Counted from the first letter of the stretch, positions 1 to 8,161 are shown. The stretch: DNA of 32,850 nucleotides from Pseudomonadota bacterium (GCA_023426365.1 JAFAAW010000112.1:1-32850), one strand, 5' to 3'. Program-made: numbers and translations. The notes: generated from the sequence alone by a model not told the origin.

Positions 1-16
1 GCCCGCCGCACCCGCC

Positions 17-1087
17 ATGCCCGTCGCGCCGGCTGCTGCGGAAAGCCCGGTGGTCAACCTGGCCGACGAGAAGCAGGGCGTAAGCGACGTGGAAAAACCC
101 ACCTCGATCCGTCATGCCGAACCGCCGGCGCCGCAGAAATTCGCCACCTTCCGCGAGCTGTTCCCCGCCGCCCTGCGCTATCGCCTGTGCGCGCTCACCC
201 GTTTCTTCCAGCGCCGCAACGCCGATGTGAACCGCGACCTGGTGCGCCCGTTCCTGCTGGCCGAGGAATTCGAGCGGCGCTTCATGGCGGTGGTGGACAC
301 CATCATCGTGCCCAAGATGTTCGCCACGTCGCGCAACATCGCCGCGCTCGAGACCAGCCGCAAATGGGACGAGGTCAGCACGGCGGCGTTCTGGGCGATC
401 ATCAGCGAGAACGAAAAGACCCGCATCAGCGTGGTCGGCGCCTGGGAAGAGGCGTGGAACAGTTGCCGCCAGCGCGAGGTGATGCGCAAGGGCGAGGACG
501 GGGCGCCCCGCAAGGTGCTGGTGGCGTCGCCCGAACTCAAGACGTTGCGCGAACTGCTGACCCCCGACGACCCCGCCGCCTACGACATCCCGCCGGTGCG
601 CAACCGCGAGATCGACCTGTTCATCTCCATGCTCACCGATTTCGATCTCCACCGCCTGGAATATTGCTTCACCAAGCTCAGGCAGATGTACGAGCAGGAG
701 CTGGACCGCCGCTGGTATCAGGACCGCGCGCGCTCGGGCGCGTTGCGCGATTCCCTGCTCGACGCCATCGACGCCTTCCCCGACCGCACCGGCGATTTCC
801 TGGCGCTGCTCTGCTATTACTGCTTCCCCAACACCGATCTGGCGTTCCTGGAAAACTTCACCCGCAACAAGGGGTCGGACCACGCGACCCGGGTGCAGCG
901 CCTGCCCTATCTGATGCGTTTCCTCGCCAATGACATGGTGCCGGTCGTCCGTGCCCGCGAAATCCGCGACCGCCAGGACCGCGAGGCGGCGGCCAAGCTG
1001 GAGATGGAGCGCCAGAGGGAATTGGAGCGCCTCGCCGCCGCCCGCCTGGGCGCCGACACCGGCCAGCGCCATCCCTCTCAGGGATAG
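17..1087 (+). CDS. Unrecognised protein, about 356 aa, start uncertain
   Basis: I do not recognise this family. The frame is open to the left edge of the window, so the ATG at 17 may be internal and the true start may lie outside. The first 40 residues are Ala/Pro-rich and look disordered. Residues 45-310 are a mostly helical, charged, soluble domain rich in Arg, Glu and Leu, with a Cys-Tyr-Tyr-Cys-Phe stretch near residue 267. The last 40 residues (Arg-Glu-Ile-Arg-Asp onward) are almost uninterrupted charged helix and probably form a coiled coil. There is no signal peptide or membrane segment, so it should be cytoplasmic. Codon use matches the neighbours. Its last 10 bases overlap the 3' end of the convergent greB gene. 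That the gene is real is fairly secure from the long GC-biased frame; the function is unknown. Confidence 0.75.
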   Translation: MPVAPAAAESPVVNLADEKQGVSDVEKPTSIRHAEPPAPQKFATFRELFPAALRYRLCALTRFFQRRNADVNRDLVRPFLLAEEFERRFMAVVDTIIVPKMFATSRNIAALETSRKWDEVSTAAFWAIISENEKTRISVVGAWEEAWNSCRQREVMRKGEDGAPRKVLVASPELKTLRELLTPDDPAAYDIPPVRNREIDLFISMLTDFDLHRLEYCFTKLRQMYEQELDRRWYQDRARSGALRDSLLDAIDAFPDRTGDFLALLCYYCFPNTDLAFLENFTRNKGSDHATRVQRLPYLMRFLANDMVPVVRAREIRDRQDREAAAKLEMERQRELERLAAARLGADTGQRHPSQG

Positions 1088-1626
1088 GCGATCTCCAGCA
1101 CCTCCAGCACCTCGATGCCGCCGGGCACGCGCAATTGCACGGTGTCGCCCTCGTACGCCTTCATCAGGGCGCGCGAGATGGGGGCGATCCAACTTATCTT
1201 GCCGTGGTCCAGATCGGCCTCGTCGATGCCGACGATGGTGATGGTCTTCTCCTCGCCGCGCGAATTGGCATAGGTGACGGTGGCGCCGAAGAACACCTGG
1301 TCGCGGTTGGTCTGCTGGGCGGGATCGACCACGCGGGCGTTCTCGATGCGCTTGGTCAGGAAGCGGATGCGGCGGTCGATCTCGCGCAGGCGCTTCTTGC
1401 CGTAGATGTAGTCGCCGTTTTCCGACCGGTCGCCGTTGCCGGCCGCCCACGACACCGTTTCCACCACCTTGGGCCGTTCCACCCGGGTCAGTTGGCGCAA
1501 TTCGTCCTGCAACGCCTGGAAGCCGGCGGGGGTGACGTAGTTGGGCGACCCCTTGGGAATCGGCGTCGCGCCCTCGGGCAGGTCGTCGTCGTCGTGGTCG
1601 GTTTCCTTGGTGAACGCCTTGCTCAT
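1078..1626 (-). CDS. greB: Transcription elongation factor GreB
   Basis: GreB enters the secondary channel of a backtracked RNA polymerase and stimulates cleavage of the transcript 3' end. The 182-residue product has the N-terminal coiled-coil domain (residues 31-100) with the GreB-type tip, Asn-Gly-Asp-Arg-Ser-Glu-Asn-Gly-Asp-Tyr; Asp66 and Glu69 match the acidic tip residues. It is followed by Tyr-Gly-Lys-Lys-Arg-Leu-Arg-Glu-Ile-Asp-Arg-Arg, which separates GreB from GreA, and a C-terminal FKBP-like domain (about 110-180). It is longer than the roughly 158-residue enterobacterial protein because of an N-terminal tail with a His-Asp-Asp-Asp-Asp run. The start at 1626 is chosen because homology begins soon after it and the upstream 24 codons look non-native. 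It lies 31 bases after pabC on the same strand and overlaps the convergent gene by 10 bases. Confidence 0.93.
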   Translation of the reverse strand: MSKAFTKETDHDDDDLPEGATPIPKGSPNYVTPAGFQALQDELRQLTRVERPKVVETVSWAAGNGDRSENGDYIYGKKRLREIDRRIRFLTKRIENARVVDPAQQTNRDQVFFGATVTYANSRGEEKTITIVGIDEADLDHGKISWIAPISRALMKAYEGDTVQLRVPGGIEVLEVLEIAYP

Positions 1627-1657
1627 GATCGGTCCGCGATGGTTGAAGCGGCCGGCC

Positions 1658-2491
1658 TCAGGCCGGGCGCGCGAGGGGGGTGTCCTGGTCCATGCCATCC
1701 AGCAGCGCGCGGGTCAATGGCCCCGGCCCGCCCCCGCCGATCGGACGGCCGTCCACCGCCACCAGCGGCCGGACGCCCAGGGCGTTGGTCAGGAACGCCT
1801 CGCGCGCCGTGTCCAGATCCTCGGGCATCAGCGGGCACTCCACCGCGCCCATCTGCCCGATCAGTTCGGCGCGGCGCACGCCGGGCAGGGCGCCGTCCGC
1901 CACCGGCGGCGTGGCGATGGTGCCGTCGGCCATCACCACGAACAGGTTGGCGATGCTCGCCTCGGCCAGCCGGCCGTCGGTGTTGAGCAGCAGCGCCTCG
2001 TCCGCGCCCCGTTCCTCGGCCTCCAGCCGGGCCAGCACATTGTCCAGATAGGACAGGGCCTTGCATCGTGCCAGGGGGGAATGCTGATTGCGCCGCACCT
2101 CGCGCGCGATGACGGCCCGGGCCGGGCCGGGGGCGGGCGGCAGCGGCCCGGCGGTCAGCAGCACGGTGGGGGTGCACGGCACGGGCGGCAGCAGGCCGCG
2201 CTGGCCCGGGCCGCGGCTGACGGTCAGGCGCACGGCCGCGTCGTCCAGGCCGTTGGCGGCCAGCACCTGGGCCAGGGCGGCCTCCAGCGCGTCGGCGTCC
2301 AGCGGCAGGGGCAGGCGCAGCAGGCGGGCGCCCTCGGCCAGACGTTGCCAATGGGCCGCCAGCCGCAATGGCCGGCCGCCCAGCACCTTGATGGTCTCGA
2401 ACACGCCGTCGCCCAGGGTGAAGCCACGGTCGCCCACCGCCACCGCCGCCTGGGCGGCGTCGGTCAGCCGCCCGTTCAGATGCACCTTCAT
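1658..2491 (-). CDS. pabC: Aminodeoxychorismate lyase (class IV PLP enzyme)
   Basis: This 277-residue protein belongs to the branched-chain aminotransferase/aminodeoxychorismate lyase fold family. In the inferred role it converts 4-amino-4-deoxychorismate to 4-aminobenzoate and pyruvate, feeding folate synthesis. Visible marks are the N-terminal Gly-Asp-Arg-Gly-Phe-Thr-Leu-Gly-Asp-Gly-Val-Phe-Glu segment (20-32), a likely Schiff-base lysine at 144 in Cys-Lys-Ala-Leu-Ser-Tyr-Leu-Asp-Asn, and the phosphate-binding region around Glu177 (Leu-Ala-Glu-Ala-Ser-Ile-Ala-Asn-Leu-Phe). The start codon overlaps the pabB stop as ATGA, which implies translational coupling and is the main reason for choosing PabC over a D-amino-acid or branched-chain aminotransferase. 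Family assignment is sure; the exact substrate rests on context. Confidence 0.88.
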   Translation of the reverse strand: MKVHLNGRLTDAAQAAVAVGDRGFTLGDGVFETIKVLGGRPLRLAAHWQRLAEGARLLRLPLPLDADALEAALAQVLAANGLDDAAVRLTVSRGPGQRGLLPPVPCTPTVLLTAGPLPPAPGPARAVIAREVRRNQHSPLARCKALSYLDNVLARLEAEERGADEALLLNTDGRLAEASIANLFVVMADGTIATPPVADGALPGVRRAELIGQMGAVECPLMPEDLDTAREAFLTNALGVRPLVAVDGRPIGGGGPGPLTRALLDGMDQDTPLARPA

Positions 2492-3801
2492 GGCTGTTCT
2501 CCCGCCAGCGCCGCCAGGATCGGCCCGGCCTTGACCAGGGTTTCGTCGTATTCGGCCGCCGGGTCGCTATCGGCGGTGATGCCGCCGCCCGCATGCACCA
2601 CCGCCAAGCCATCGGCCACCGCCAGCGTGCGGATGGCCACCGCCAGATCCATGGCGCCGCCATCGTCGAACCAGCCGAAGGCGCCGCAATAGGGGCCGCG
2701 CGGGGCGCTTTCCAGCTCGGCGATGATCTCCATGGCGCGCACCTTGGGCGCGCCGGTGATGGAGCCGGGCGGGAAGCAGGCGCGCAGGAGGTCGGTCCCG
2801 TCCAGGCCGGGGCGCAACGTTCCGGTGACCGCCGACACCAGATGGTGCACGGCGGGAAACGTCTCCAGCTCCATGCGCTGGGGCGCGCGCACGCTGCCCA
2901 CCGCGCACACCCGCGAGAGGTCGTTGCGCATCAGGTCCAGGATCATCAGGTTTTCCGCCCGATCCTTGGGGCTTGCCGCCAGTTCGGCGGCCAGGGCGGC
3001 ATCCTCGGACCCGGTGGCGCCCCGCCGTCGGGTGCCCTTGATCGGCCGCGTCTCGGCCCGGCCATGGGCGTCCAGCGCGAGAAAGCGTTCCGGCGACACC
3101 GATCCCAGCGCCACGCCGCCGCCCGTGATGAAGGCGGAGAATGGCCCCGGCGCCCGCGCCCGCATGCGGCGGTAAAGCGTAAAGGGCGACAGGCCGGCGG
3201 GCAGGGGGGCGGTGAAGCGCTGGGCCAGGTTGGCCTGGAAGATGTCGCCGGCACGGATGTACTCCACCACGCGGGCGATACGGGCCTCGTAAGTCGCGCG
3301 GTCGAGATCGGGGCGGGCGGCCGCACCCATGCGCCACTCCACCGGCGGCAGCGGCGGCGCCGCCATCAGGCGGTCGCGCAGGCGGTGGGCGGCGCGCCGT
3401 TCGCCCACCACCCAGGCGGTGCCGGCGGCGTGGTCGAAGGCGGCGACGGCGTCGAACACCCCCAGCACGGCATCGGGAAGGACGGGTGCGGCGGCGCGCG
3501 GCGGCGGCACCCGTTCGACCACGCGGTTGAGGTCATAGCCCAGCCAGCCAGCCACGCCGCCCTGGAACGGCGGCAGCCCGGCCACCGGCGGCCGGCGGCG
3601 GGCGCGCAGGGCACGGGCCAGCGCGGCGAGGGGGTCGGTCCCCCCGACCACGTCCACCGGATCGGCGCAGATATAGGAATGGACGGAACGGCGATCGCCG
3701 ATGGCGGCGCTGTCCAGCAGCACGGCCAGGGGATCGTCGGCGACGGCGGCGAAGGCGGCGACCGCATCGGTCGCGGCAAGGTCAAGGACGGTGGCGGTCA
3801 T
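2488..3801 (-). CDS. pabB: Aminodeoxychorismate synthase component I
   Basis: This chorismate-utilising enzyme aminates chorismate to 4-amino-4-deoxychorismate in folate synthesis, normally with ammonia from a PabA glutaminase, which is not in this window. From the ATG at 3801 the product is 437 residues. It shows Pro-Ile-Lys-Gly-Thr with Lys255; that lysine is typical of PabB, whereas anthranilate synthase has alanine there. It also has Asp-Leu-Met-Arg-Asn-Asp-Leu (289-295) and Pro-Pro-Gly-Ser-Ile-Thr-Gly-Ala-Pro-Lys (344-353), the chorismate and Mg2+ site. A GTG at 3822 would add seven residues, but it lies inside a strong hairpin (3809-3834), so I prefer 3801. The stop overlaps the pabC start. 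It follows the dehydrogenase gene on the same strand. Confidence 0.92.
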   Translation of the reverse strand: MTATVLDLAATDAVAAFAAVADDPLAVLLDSAAIGDRRSVHSYICADPVDVVGGTDPLAALARALRARRRPPVAGLPPFQGGVAGWLGYDLNRVVERVPPPRAAAPVLPDAVLGVFDAVAAFDHAAGTAWVVGERRAAHRLRDRLMAAPPLPPVEWRMGAAARPDLDRATYEARIARVVEYIRAGDIFQANLAQRFTAPLPAGLSPFTLYRRMRARAPGPFSAFITGGGVALGSVSPERFLALDAHGRAETRPIKGTRRRGATGSEDAALAAELAASPKDRAENLMILDLMRNDLSRVCAVGSVRAPQRMELETFPAVHHLVSAVTGTLRPGLDGTDLLRACFPPGSITGAPKVRAMEIIAELESAPRGPYCGAFGWFDDGGAMDLAVAIRTLAVADGLAVVHAGGGITADSDPAAEYDETLVKAGPILAALAGEQP

Positions 3802-3808
3802 GGGCGAA

Positions 3809-3834
3809 GGCCGGACCGCCACGGCGGTCCGGCC
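3809..3834 (-). terminator. Perfect 12-bp hairpin between dehydrogenase gene and pabB
   Basis: GGCCGGACCGCC (3809-3820) and GGCGGTCCGGCC (3823-3834) are exact reverse complements with a two-base centre. A second, smaller stem (CGGGCG 3847-3852 with CGCCCG 3861-3866) lies between it and the dehydrogenase stop. On the minus strand there is no T-run afterwards, only TT, so this is a structured terminator or attenuator candidate rather than a canonical intrinsic terminator. It ends 7 bases before the chosen pabB ATG, so it could also influence pabB translation. Confidence 0.5.
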
Positions 3835-3871
3835 ATCCCTTGCCTGCGGGCGCGATGGGGCGCCCGTCGGG

Positions 3872-4858
3872 TCACAGCATGCTGGCGAGCACGCGGTCCG
3901 GCGGGTTGTGGCCGTCGGCGAAGGTCTTGATGTTGATGATGACCTTCTCGCCCATGTCCACGCGGCCCTCGAGGGTGGCCGAACCCAGGTGGGGCAGCAG
4001 CACCACGTTGTCCAGTTCCAGCAGCTTGGGGTTCACCGCCGGTTCGTGTTCGAACACGTCCAGGCCGGCGCCGGCGATTTCCCGGCGCTGCAGCATGCGG
4101 GTCAGCGCGTTCTCGTCCACGATCTCGCCGCGCGAGGTGTTGATGATGTACGCGTGCGGCTGCATCAGCTTGAGGCGGCGCGCGCTCAGCAGGTGGAAGG
4201 TGGCCGGGGTGTGCGGGCTGTGGATGGTGACCACGTCCATGCGGGCCAGCATCTGGTCCAGGCTTTCCCACCAGGTGGCCTCAAGCTCGTGCTCGATGTC
4301 GGGATGCACGCGCTTGCGGTTGTGGTAGTGGATGGACATGCCGAACGCCTTGGCGCGGCGGGCCACGGCCTGGCCGATGCGGCCCATGCCGATAATGCCC
4401 AGGCGCTTGCCCCAAATGCGGTGGCCCAGCATGAAGGTGGGGCTCCAGCCCGACCATTCGCCCGAGCGCATCAGGCGTTCGCCCTCGGCCAGACGGCGCG
4501 GCACCGACAGGATCAGCGCCATGGTCATGTCGGCGGTGTCTTCGGTCAGCACGCCGGGCGTATTGGTGACGGTGATCGAGCGCTGGCGCGCGGTGGCCAG
4601 GTCGATGTGATCGACGCCGGTGCCGAAATTGGCGATCAGCTTGAGATTGGGGCCGGCCTGGCTGAGGATCGAGGCGTCGATGCGATCGGTGATGGTGGGG
4701 ACCAGCACGTCGGCGGCCTTGACCGCTTCGACCAGCTCGGCCTTGGTCATCTGATGATCGTCAAGATTGAGCCGCGTCTCGAACAGCTCCATCATCCGCG
4801 TCTCGATGACGTCGGGCAGCTTTCTGGTGACGACGACGAGGGGCTTCTTTTGTGCCAT
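3872..4858 (-). CDS. D-2-hydroxyacid dehydrogenase (glyoxylate/hydroxypyruvate reductase type)
   Basis: This 328-residue NAD(P)H-dependent D-isomer-specific 2-hydroxyacid dehydrogenase probably reduces glyoxylate or hydroxypyruvate. The fold is visible: an N-terminal flavodoxin-like substrate domain, then the Rossmann domain with Gly-Ile-Ile-Gly-Met-Gly-Arg-Ile-Gly-Gln (154-163). The catalytic set follows the family: Arg243 in Asn-Thr-Ser-Arg-Gly-Glu, Glu272 in Asp-Val-Phe-Glu-His-Glu-Pro, and His290 in Leu-Pro-His-Leu-Gly-Ser-Ala. Phe78-Gly-Thr-Gly-Val-Asp matches the substrate-binding loop. The start at 4858 is decided by a strong GGAGGAG ribosome site a few bases upstream; the frame extends 12 codons further but without such a site. 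It is divergent from the SH3 protein gene. The precise substrate cannot be read from sequence. Confidence 0.88.
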   Translation of the reverse strand: MAQKKPLVVVTRKLPDVIETRMMELFETRLNLDDHQMTKAELVEAVKAADVLVPTITDRIDASILSQAGPNLKLIANFGTGVDHIDLATARQRSITVTNTPGVLTEDTADMTMALILSVPRRLAEGERLMRSGEWSGWSPTFMLGHRIWGKRLGIIGMGRIGQAVARRAKAFGMSIHYHNRKRVHPDIEHELEATWWESLDQMLARMDVVTIHSPHTPATFHLLSARRLKLMQPHAYIINTSRGEIVDENALTRMLQRREIAGAGLDVFEHEPAVNPKLLELDNVVLLPHLGSATLEGRVDMGEKVIINIKTFADGHNPPDRVLASML

Positions 4859-4948
4859 TGGTTTTCTCCTCCCGGGACCCCGTTCGAGTGTCACGACCTA
4901 TCAAGATGGCGAAGTCTTGTCCAGTGAAGTGTTACACCTGGGCGCTTC

Positions 4949-4979
4949 TTGACCGCGCGGATGGGTCCAGTCCTATAAT
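4949..4979 (+). promoter_or_regulatory. Sigma-70-type promoter for the SH3 protein gene
   Basis: TTGACC (4949-4954) and a perfect TATAAT (4974-4979) are separated by 19 bases, slightly longer than ideal. Transcription would begin near 4986. This excludes the in-frame ATG at 4978, which overlaps the -10 box, and points to the GTG at 5017. The rest of the 158-base divergent region (4859-5016) should also hold the dehydrogenase promoter on the minus strand, but I see no clear match for it. Confidence 0.65.
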
Positions 4980-5016
4980 GGTCCTGCTGGAAAACATCTT
5001 TTGGGGGCTTCGCGCG

Positions 5017-5517
5017 GTGAACCTGAGACTCCGCTTGGCAACTTCCGTCGGACTTGGGTTGTTGTTCGCCGCGACCACTGCTTTTGCCGGTGAAACCAGC
5101 GGTCTGCCGCTGCCGCGTTTCGTCTCCTTGCGGTCGGACGAGGTGAATCTGCGGGCCGGTCCCGGCGTGCGCTATCCCATCGACTGGATCTACGCCCGCA
5201 AGGACCTGCCTGTTGAAGTGATCGCTGAATTCGAGGCGTGGCGCAAGATACGCGATTGGCAGGGCACGGAGGGATGGGTTCACCAATCCATGCTGACAGG
5301 GCGGCGCATGATGGTGGTGATGGGGCAGGCGCGTTCGTTGCGCTCGTCCGACGCCGATTCCGCCGATCCGGTGGCGGTGGTCGAGCCGGGCGTGCTGGGC
5401 CGCATCGTGCAATGCCCGCGCAACCGCGATTTCTGCCGCGTCGAGGTCGAGCACAGCCAGGGCTGGCTGCGCCGCGACGAGATCTGGGGCGTCTACAAGG
5501 GCGAGTGGATCGAGTAG
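5017..5517 (+). CDS. Secreted bacterial SH3-domain protein
   Basis: The 166-residue product begins with a clear Sec signal peptide, basic then hydrophobic, ending Thr-Ala-Phe-Ala with cleavage expected before Gly25, so the mature protein is periplasmic. Residues 38-95 form an SH3b-like repeat (Val-Asn-Leu-Arg-Ala-Gly-Pro-Gly, then Trp-Arg-Lys-Ile-Arg-Asp-Trp and Gly-Trp-Val-His), and residues 96-160 look like a second, diverged SH3-like half ending Gly-Trp-Leu-Arg-Arg. SH3b domains often bind cell-wall peptides, so an envelope role is plausible but unproven. The GTG start is chosen because it sits 9 bases after a GGGGG element, gives a normal signal peptide, and lies downstream of the predicted transcription start. 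An Ala- and SH3-rich protein next to a divergent 2-hydroxyacid dehydrogenase is, as I recall, a common alphaproteobacterial arrangement. Confidence 0.85.
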   Translation: MNLRLRLATSVGLGLLFAATTAFAGETSGLPLPRFVSLRSDEVNLRAGPGVRYPIDWIYARKDLPVEVIAEFEAWRKIRDWQGTEGWVHQSMLTGRRMMVVMGQARSLRSSDADSADPVAVVEPGVLGRIVQCPRNRDFCRVEVEHSQGWLRRDEIWGVYKGEWIE

Positions 5518-5521
5518 CGGG

Positions 5522-5540
5522 CCGCCCCCGGCGGGGGCGG
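5522..5540. terminator. GC-rich hairpin between convergent genes
   Basis: CCGCCCCC (5522-5529) pairs perfectly with GGGGGCGG (5533-5540) around a three-base loop. It lies between the stop of the SH3 gene (5517) and the stop of the convergent PAP2 gene (5549), so it can serve either strand. No T-run follows on either side. Confidence 0.45.
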
Positions 5541-5548
5541 GCCCCGCC

Positions 5549-6340
5549 CTACCAGTCGCGGCCCAGGCGCGGCTCCCATCCCCGGGCGCGGAAGGCGCGC
5601 GCGATGCCGACGGTCACGCAGATGGCCAGCCACGACCCCGCCACCGCGTCGGACAGATAGTGGACGGTGGTGATCACCCGCGACAGCGCCACCAGGACCG
5701 CGATGGACAGCCACATGATGTCGTAGCGCGGGAAGATGATCAGAAGCGCCGTCATGGCGGCAAAGGCCGCCTGGGAATGCCCCGACGGAAACGAGTTCAT
5801 GCCCCAGGACCGGCTGAAGAAGTTGAAGCCGTAAAGCTCGTCATCGAACAGATAGCGCGGGCGGTAGCGGCCCAGGCTGAACTTGATGGCGTTGCTGATC
5901 AGTCCCGACACCGCGATCGCCAGGAACAGGAACCCCGGCGTCACCGCCAGCCGGCGCAGGCGCGCGCGCGCCTCGTGGCTGGCGGCGCGCAGGGATGCCA
6001 GCATCAGTCCGGCCCAGGCCAGCCCGGCGGGCACCAGATAAAGCTGCGCCTCGCCCAGCCGGGTGACGATCTTGAAGAAGCCTTCCACCTCGCCGCCCAC
6101 ATGGGCCTTGAGCCACACCGCCAGCGGGCGGTCGATGACCCAGATGCCGAGCGCGCAGAACAGCGCCACATAGAGGAAGGACCACAGGATCGGGCTTTGC
6201 CGGGTGCGCCACCACTGGCGGCCGCAGGCGGCGCGCAGGGGGGCGGACTGGCGCCAGCCCTCGGCAAGGGCCAGGCCGGTGCCTTCCCACGCCAGTTCCA
6301 CACGTTCCACCAGGGACAGGATGCCGCGTTGCCAGCTCAT
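5549..6340 (-). CDS. PAP2-family membrane phosphatase
   Basis: This 263-residue integral membrane protein carries all three parts of the PAP2 acid phosphatase signature: Lys153-x6-Arg160-Pro161, Pro185-Ser-Gly-His188, and Ser220-Arg221-x5-His227-x3-Asp231. His227 is the expected nucleophile and His188 the acid/base. Hydrophobic segments near 52-70, 100-118, 133-150, 191-203, 210-222 and 235-248 fit the usual six-helix fold. Members dephosphorylate lipid substrates such as undecaprenyl diphosphate, phosphatidylglycerophosphate or lipid A at the outer face of the inner membrane; the substrate here is unknown. The start ATG overlaps the stop of the upstream GT39 glycosyltransferase gene (ATGA), so the two are co-translated and probably act in the same lipid-linked sugar or lipid A process. 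Confidence 0.9.
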   Translation of the reverse strand: MSWQRGILSLVERVELAWEGTGLALAEGWRQSAPLRAACGRQWWRTRQSPILWSFLYVALFCALGIWVIDRPLAVWLKAHVGGEVEGFFKIVTRLGEAQLYLVPAGLAWAGLMLASLRAASHEARARLRRLAVTPGFLFLAIAVSGLISNAIKFSLGRYRPRYLFDDELYGFNFFSRSWGMNSFPSGHSQAAFAAMTALLIIFPRYDIMWLSIAVLVALSRVITTVHYLSDAVAGSWLAICVTVGIARAFRARGWEPRLGRDW

Positions 6341-8037
6341 GGGTTCTTCACTCCCAGCACCACCAGGGTGGTGGGCTTGCCGCGGGAATAGTTCAGTCCG
6401 TCCACGCGGCCGAACTCCTCGGTTTCCAGCCGCGCCTGGTCGGCGGCGGCGACGAAGGCCGGCAACTCGCGGTCGCTGACCACCACCAGCGCGCGGCGGT
6501 TGGCGGCCAGGTGGGCGGCGGCGCCGGCGCCATCGACGAAGCGGGTCTTGGTGCCCAGCAGGAAGACCAGGCTGGGTTCGGAATAGCCCGCCGCCGCCAC
6601 CGGCCCGTCCGAGCCGACGGTGGCGATCACGCCGGCGACCCCGCGCGACAGGAACAACCGGTCAAGGCTGGGCGCCACGCCCTGGAAGGCCACCGGGAAG
6701 GTGGCGGCGCTGGTCAGGGCCAGCGCCAGGGCGGCGGTGGCGATCTGGCCGCGCCACGCCAGCGCGGCGGGCAGCAGGGTGGCCAGCGCAATGGCGACGG
6801 CCGCCGGCACGGTCGAGGCGTCGAAGCCGCCGCCGAACTTGATGGGTAGCACCACCATGGCGGCGGCCAGGGCCAGGCCGATCAGCGTCCACACCGCGTA
6901 CCACAGCCTGGCGGCGCGATGGCGGAAGGCGTCGATCCCCTCGCAGGCCAACGCGCCGATCATCAACGCCAGCGCCGGATAGGTGGGCAGCACGTAATGG
7001 GGCAATTTGGTGGGGATCAGCTCGAACATGATCCAGGTGGGAATCACCCAGGCCAGCAGCACGCGGAAGGCCAGCCGGCGGCGCTGCGCCCACAGCCGGG
7101 CCGCCGCCGGCCACAGCAGCAGCGAGGCGGGCCAGAAGGTGGCCGAGGCCAGCAGCAGGTACAGGCCGGGGAAGCCGCCATGGCTTTCCTGGGCGCCCAA
7201 CAGCTTGGGCAGCAGGTCGCCCTTGACCGCTTCGCCCACGAAGGCGCCGTCGGTGGCGTGCGACACGGCGGCGAACCACGGCGCGGCGATGGCGGCGGTC
7301 ACGGCGGCGCCCAACAGCGGCTTCATGGTGACGAACCAGCGCGCCTGGCGGTCGGCCACCCACAGGGCCACAATGGTCAGCAGGCTGATGATCGGCACCA
7401 CCGGCCCCTTGACCAGGATGCCCGCGCCCTGGGCCAGCCAGAACACCAGTGCCGCCGCCGTGCCCGGCATCAGCATGCGGTTGGCGGTCATCGGCCCGGA
7501 CGGGCTGCCGCATCCGCCGCCGCCGCCCGCCGCCTCGCGCGCCTTGGCGCCCACGTAGAAGCGCGCCAGCGTGCCCTGGGCCGCCACCACGCACAACAGC
7601 AACAGCGCGTCGCTCTTGCCCTGGTGGGCCTCCAGCGTCAGCATCAGCGACCCGGCCAGCAGCGCGCCGCCCAGCAGGGCCGGGCGCTCGCCCACCAGCG
7701 AACGGCCGAAGAAGAAGGTCAGCATCACCACGGCCCATGCCGCCAGCGTCGATGGCAGGCGATAGGGCCACACGGCGGTGGATGCCGGGTGGGACAGGGC
7801 GCTGACCGAGGCGGCCTGCGCCCAGTAGGTGCCGGCCGGCTTTTTCGCCCGCATCTTGTCCTGGAACTGGATGCGGATGAAATCGCCCGTTTCCAGCATC
7901 TGGCGGGTGGCCTGGATGAAGCGGGATTCGTCGCGGTCCATGGGCGGCAGCGCCGCCAGGCCGGGAACGTACAGCGCCAGACACAGCAAGGTCAGCGCGA
8001 GATAGGGGCGAAGGCCACCGGTCAGTCGATGCACCAC
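6337..8037 (-). CDS. GT39-type membrane glycosyltransferase (ArnT-like)
   Basis: This protein of about 566 residues has the layout of polyprenyl-phosphate-sugar-dependent glycosyltransferases of the GT39/ArnT group. After the first membrane helix comes Asp34-Arg-Asp-Glu37-Ser-Arg-Phe, matching the acidic catalytic loop, and then Lys65-Lys-Pro-Ala-Gly-Thr-Tyr-Trp, a second conserved periplasmic loop. About 12 hydrophobic segments follow, including Ile-Leu-Val-Lys-Gly-Pro, with a soluble C-terminal periplasmic part from about residue 470. It likely transfers a sugar from a lipid carrier to lipid A or another envelope acceptor. A frame extends to 8592 but the added part is antisense to the hydrolase gene. 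I chose the GTG at 8037, 6 bases after AGGA; the next GTG at 8034 is an alternative. It is coupled to the PAP2 gene. Confidence 0.85.
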   Translation of the reverse strand: MVHRLTGGLRPYLALTLLCLALYVPGLAALPPMDRDESRFIQATRQMLETGDFIRIQFQDKMRAKKPAGTYWAQAASVSALSHPASTAVWPYRLPSTLAAWAVVMLTFFFGRSLVGERPALLGGALLAGSLMLTLEAHQGKSDALLLLCVVAAQGTLARFYVGAKAREAAGGGGGCGSPSGPMTANRMLMPGTAAALVFWLAQGAGILVKGPVVPIISLLTIVALWVADRQARWFVTMKPLLGAAVTAAIAAPWFAAVSHATDGAFVGEAVKGDLLPKLLGAQESHGGFPGLYLLLASATFWPASLLLWPAAARLWAQRRRLAFRVLLAWVIPTWIMFELIPTKLPHYVLPTYPALALMIGALACEGIDAFRHRAARLWYAVWTLIGLALAAAMVVLPIKFGGGFDASTVPAAVAIALATLLPAALAWRGQIATAALALALTSAATFPVAFQGVAPSLDRLFLSRGVAGVIATVGSDGPVAAAGYSEPSLVFLLGTKTRFVDGAGAAAHLAANRRALVVVSDRELPAFVAAADQARLETEEFGRVDGLNYSRGKPTTLVVLGVKNP

Positions 8038-8161
8038 GAAACTTCCTTCGGCAAACGATCCCCTTCTAGACCACGAAGGGCGGCAGCGATCAAGAGGGGA
8101 GCCTTTCGGCCGGGCCGCGCGCACCCCATGTGAGCGGACGCAGAAGGCGGGAGAGCAAGCC

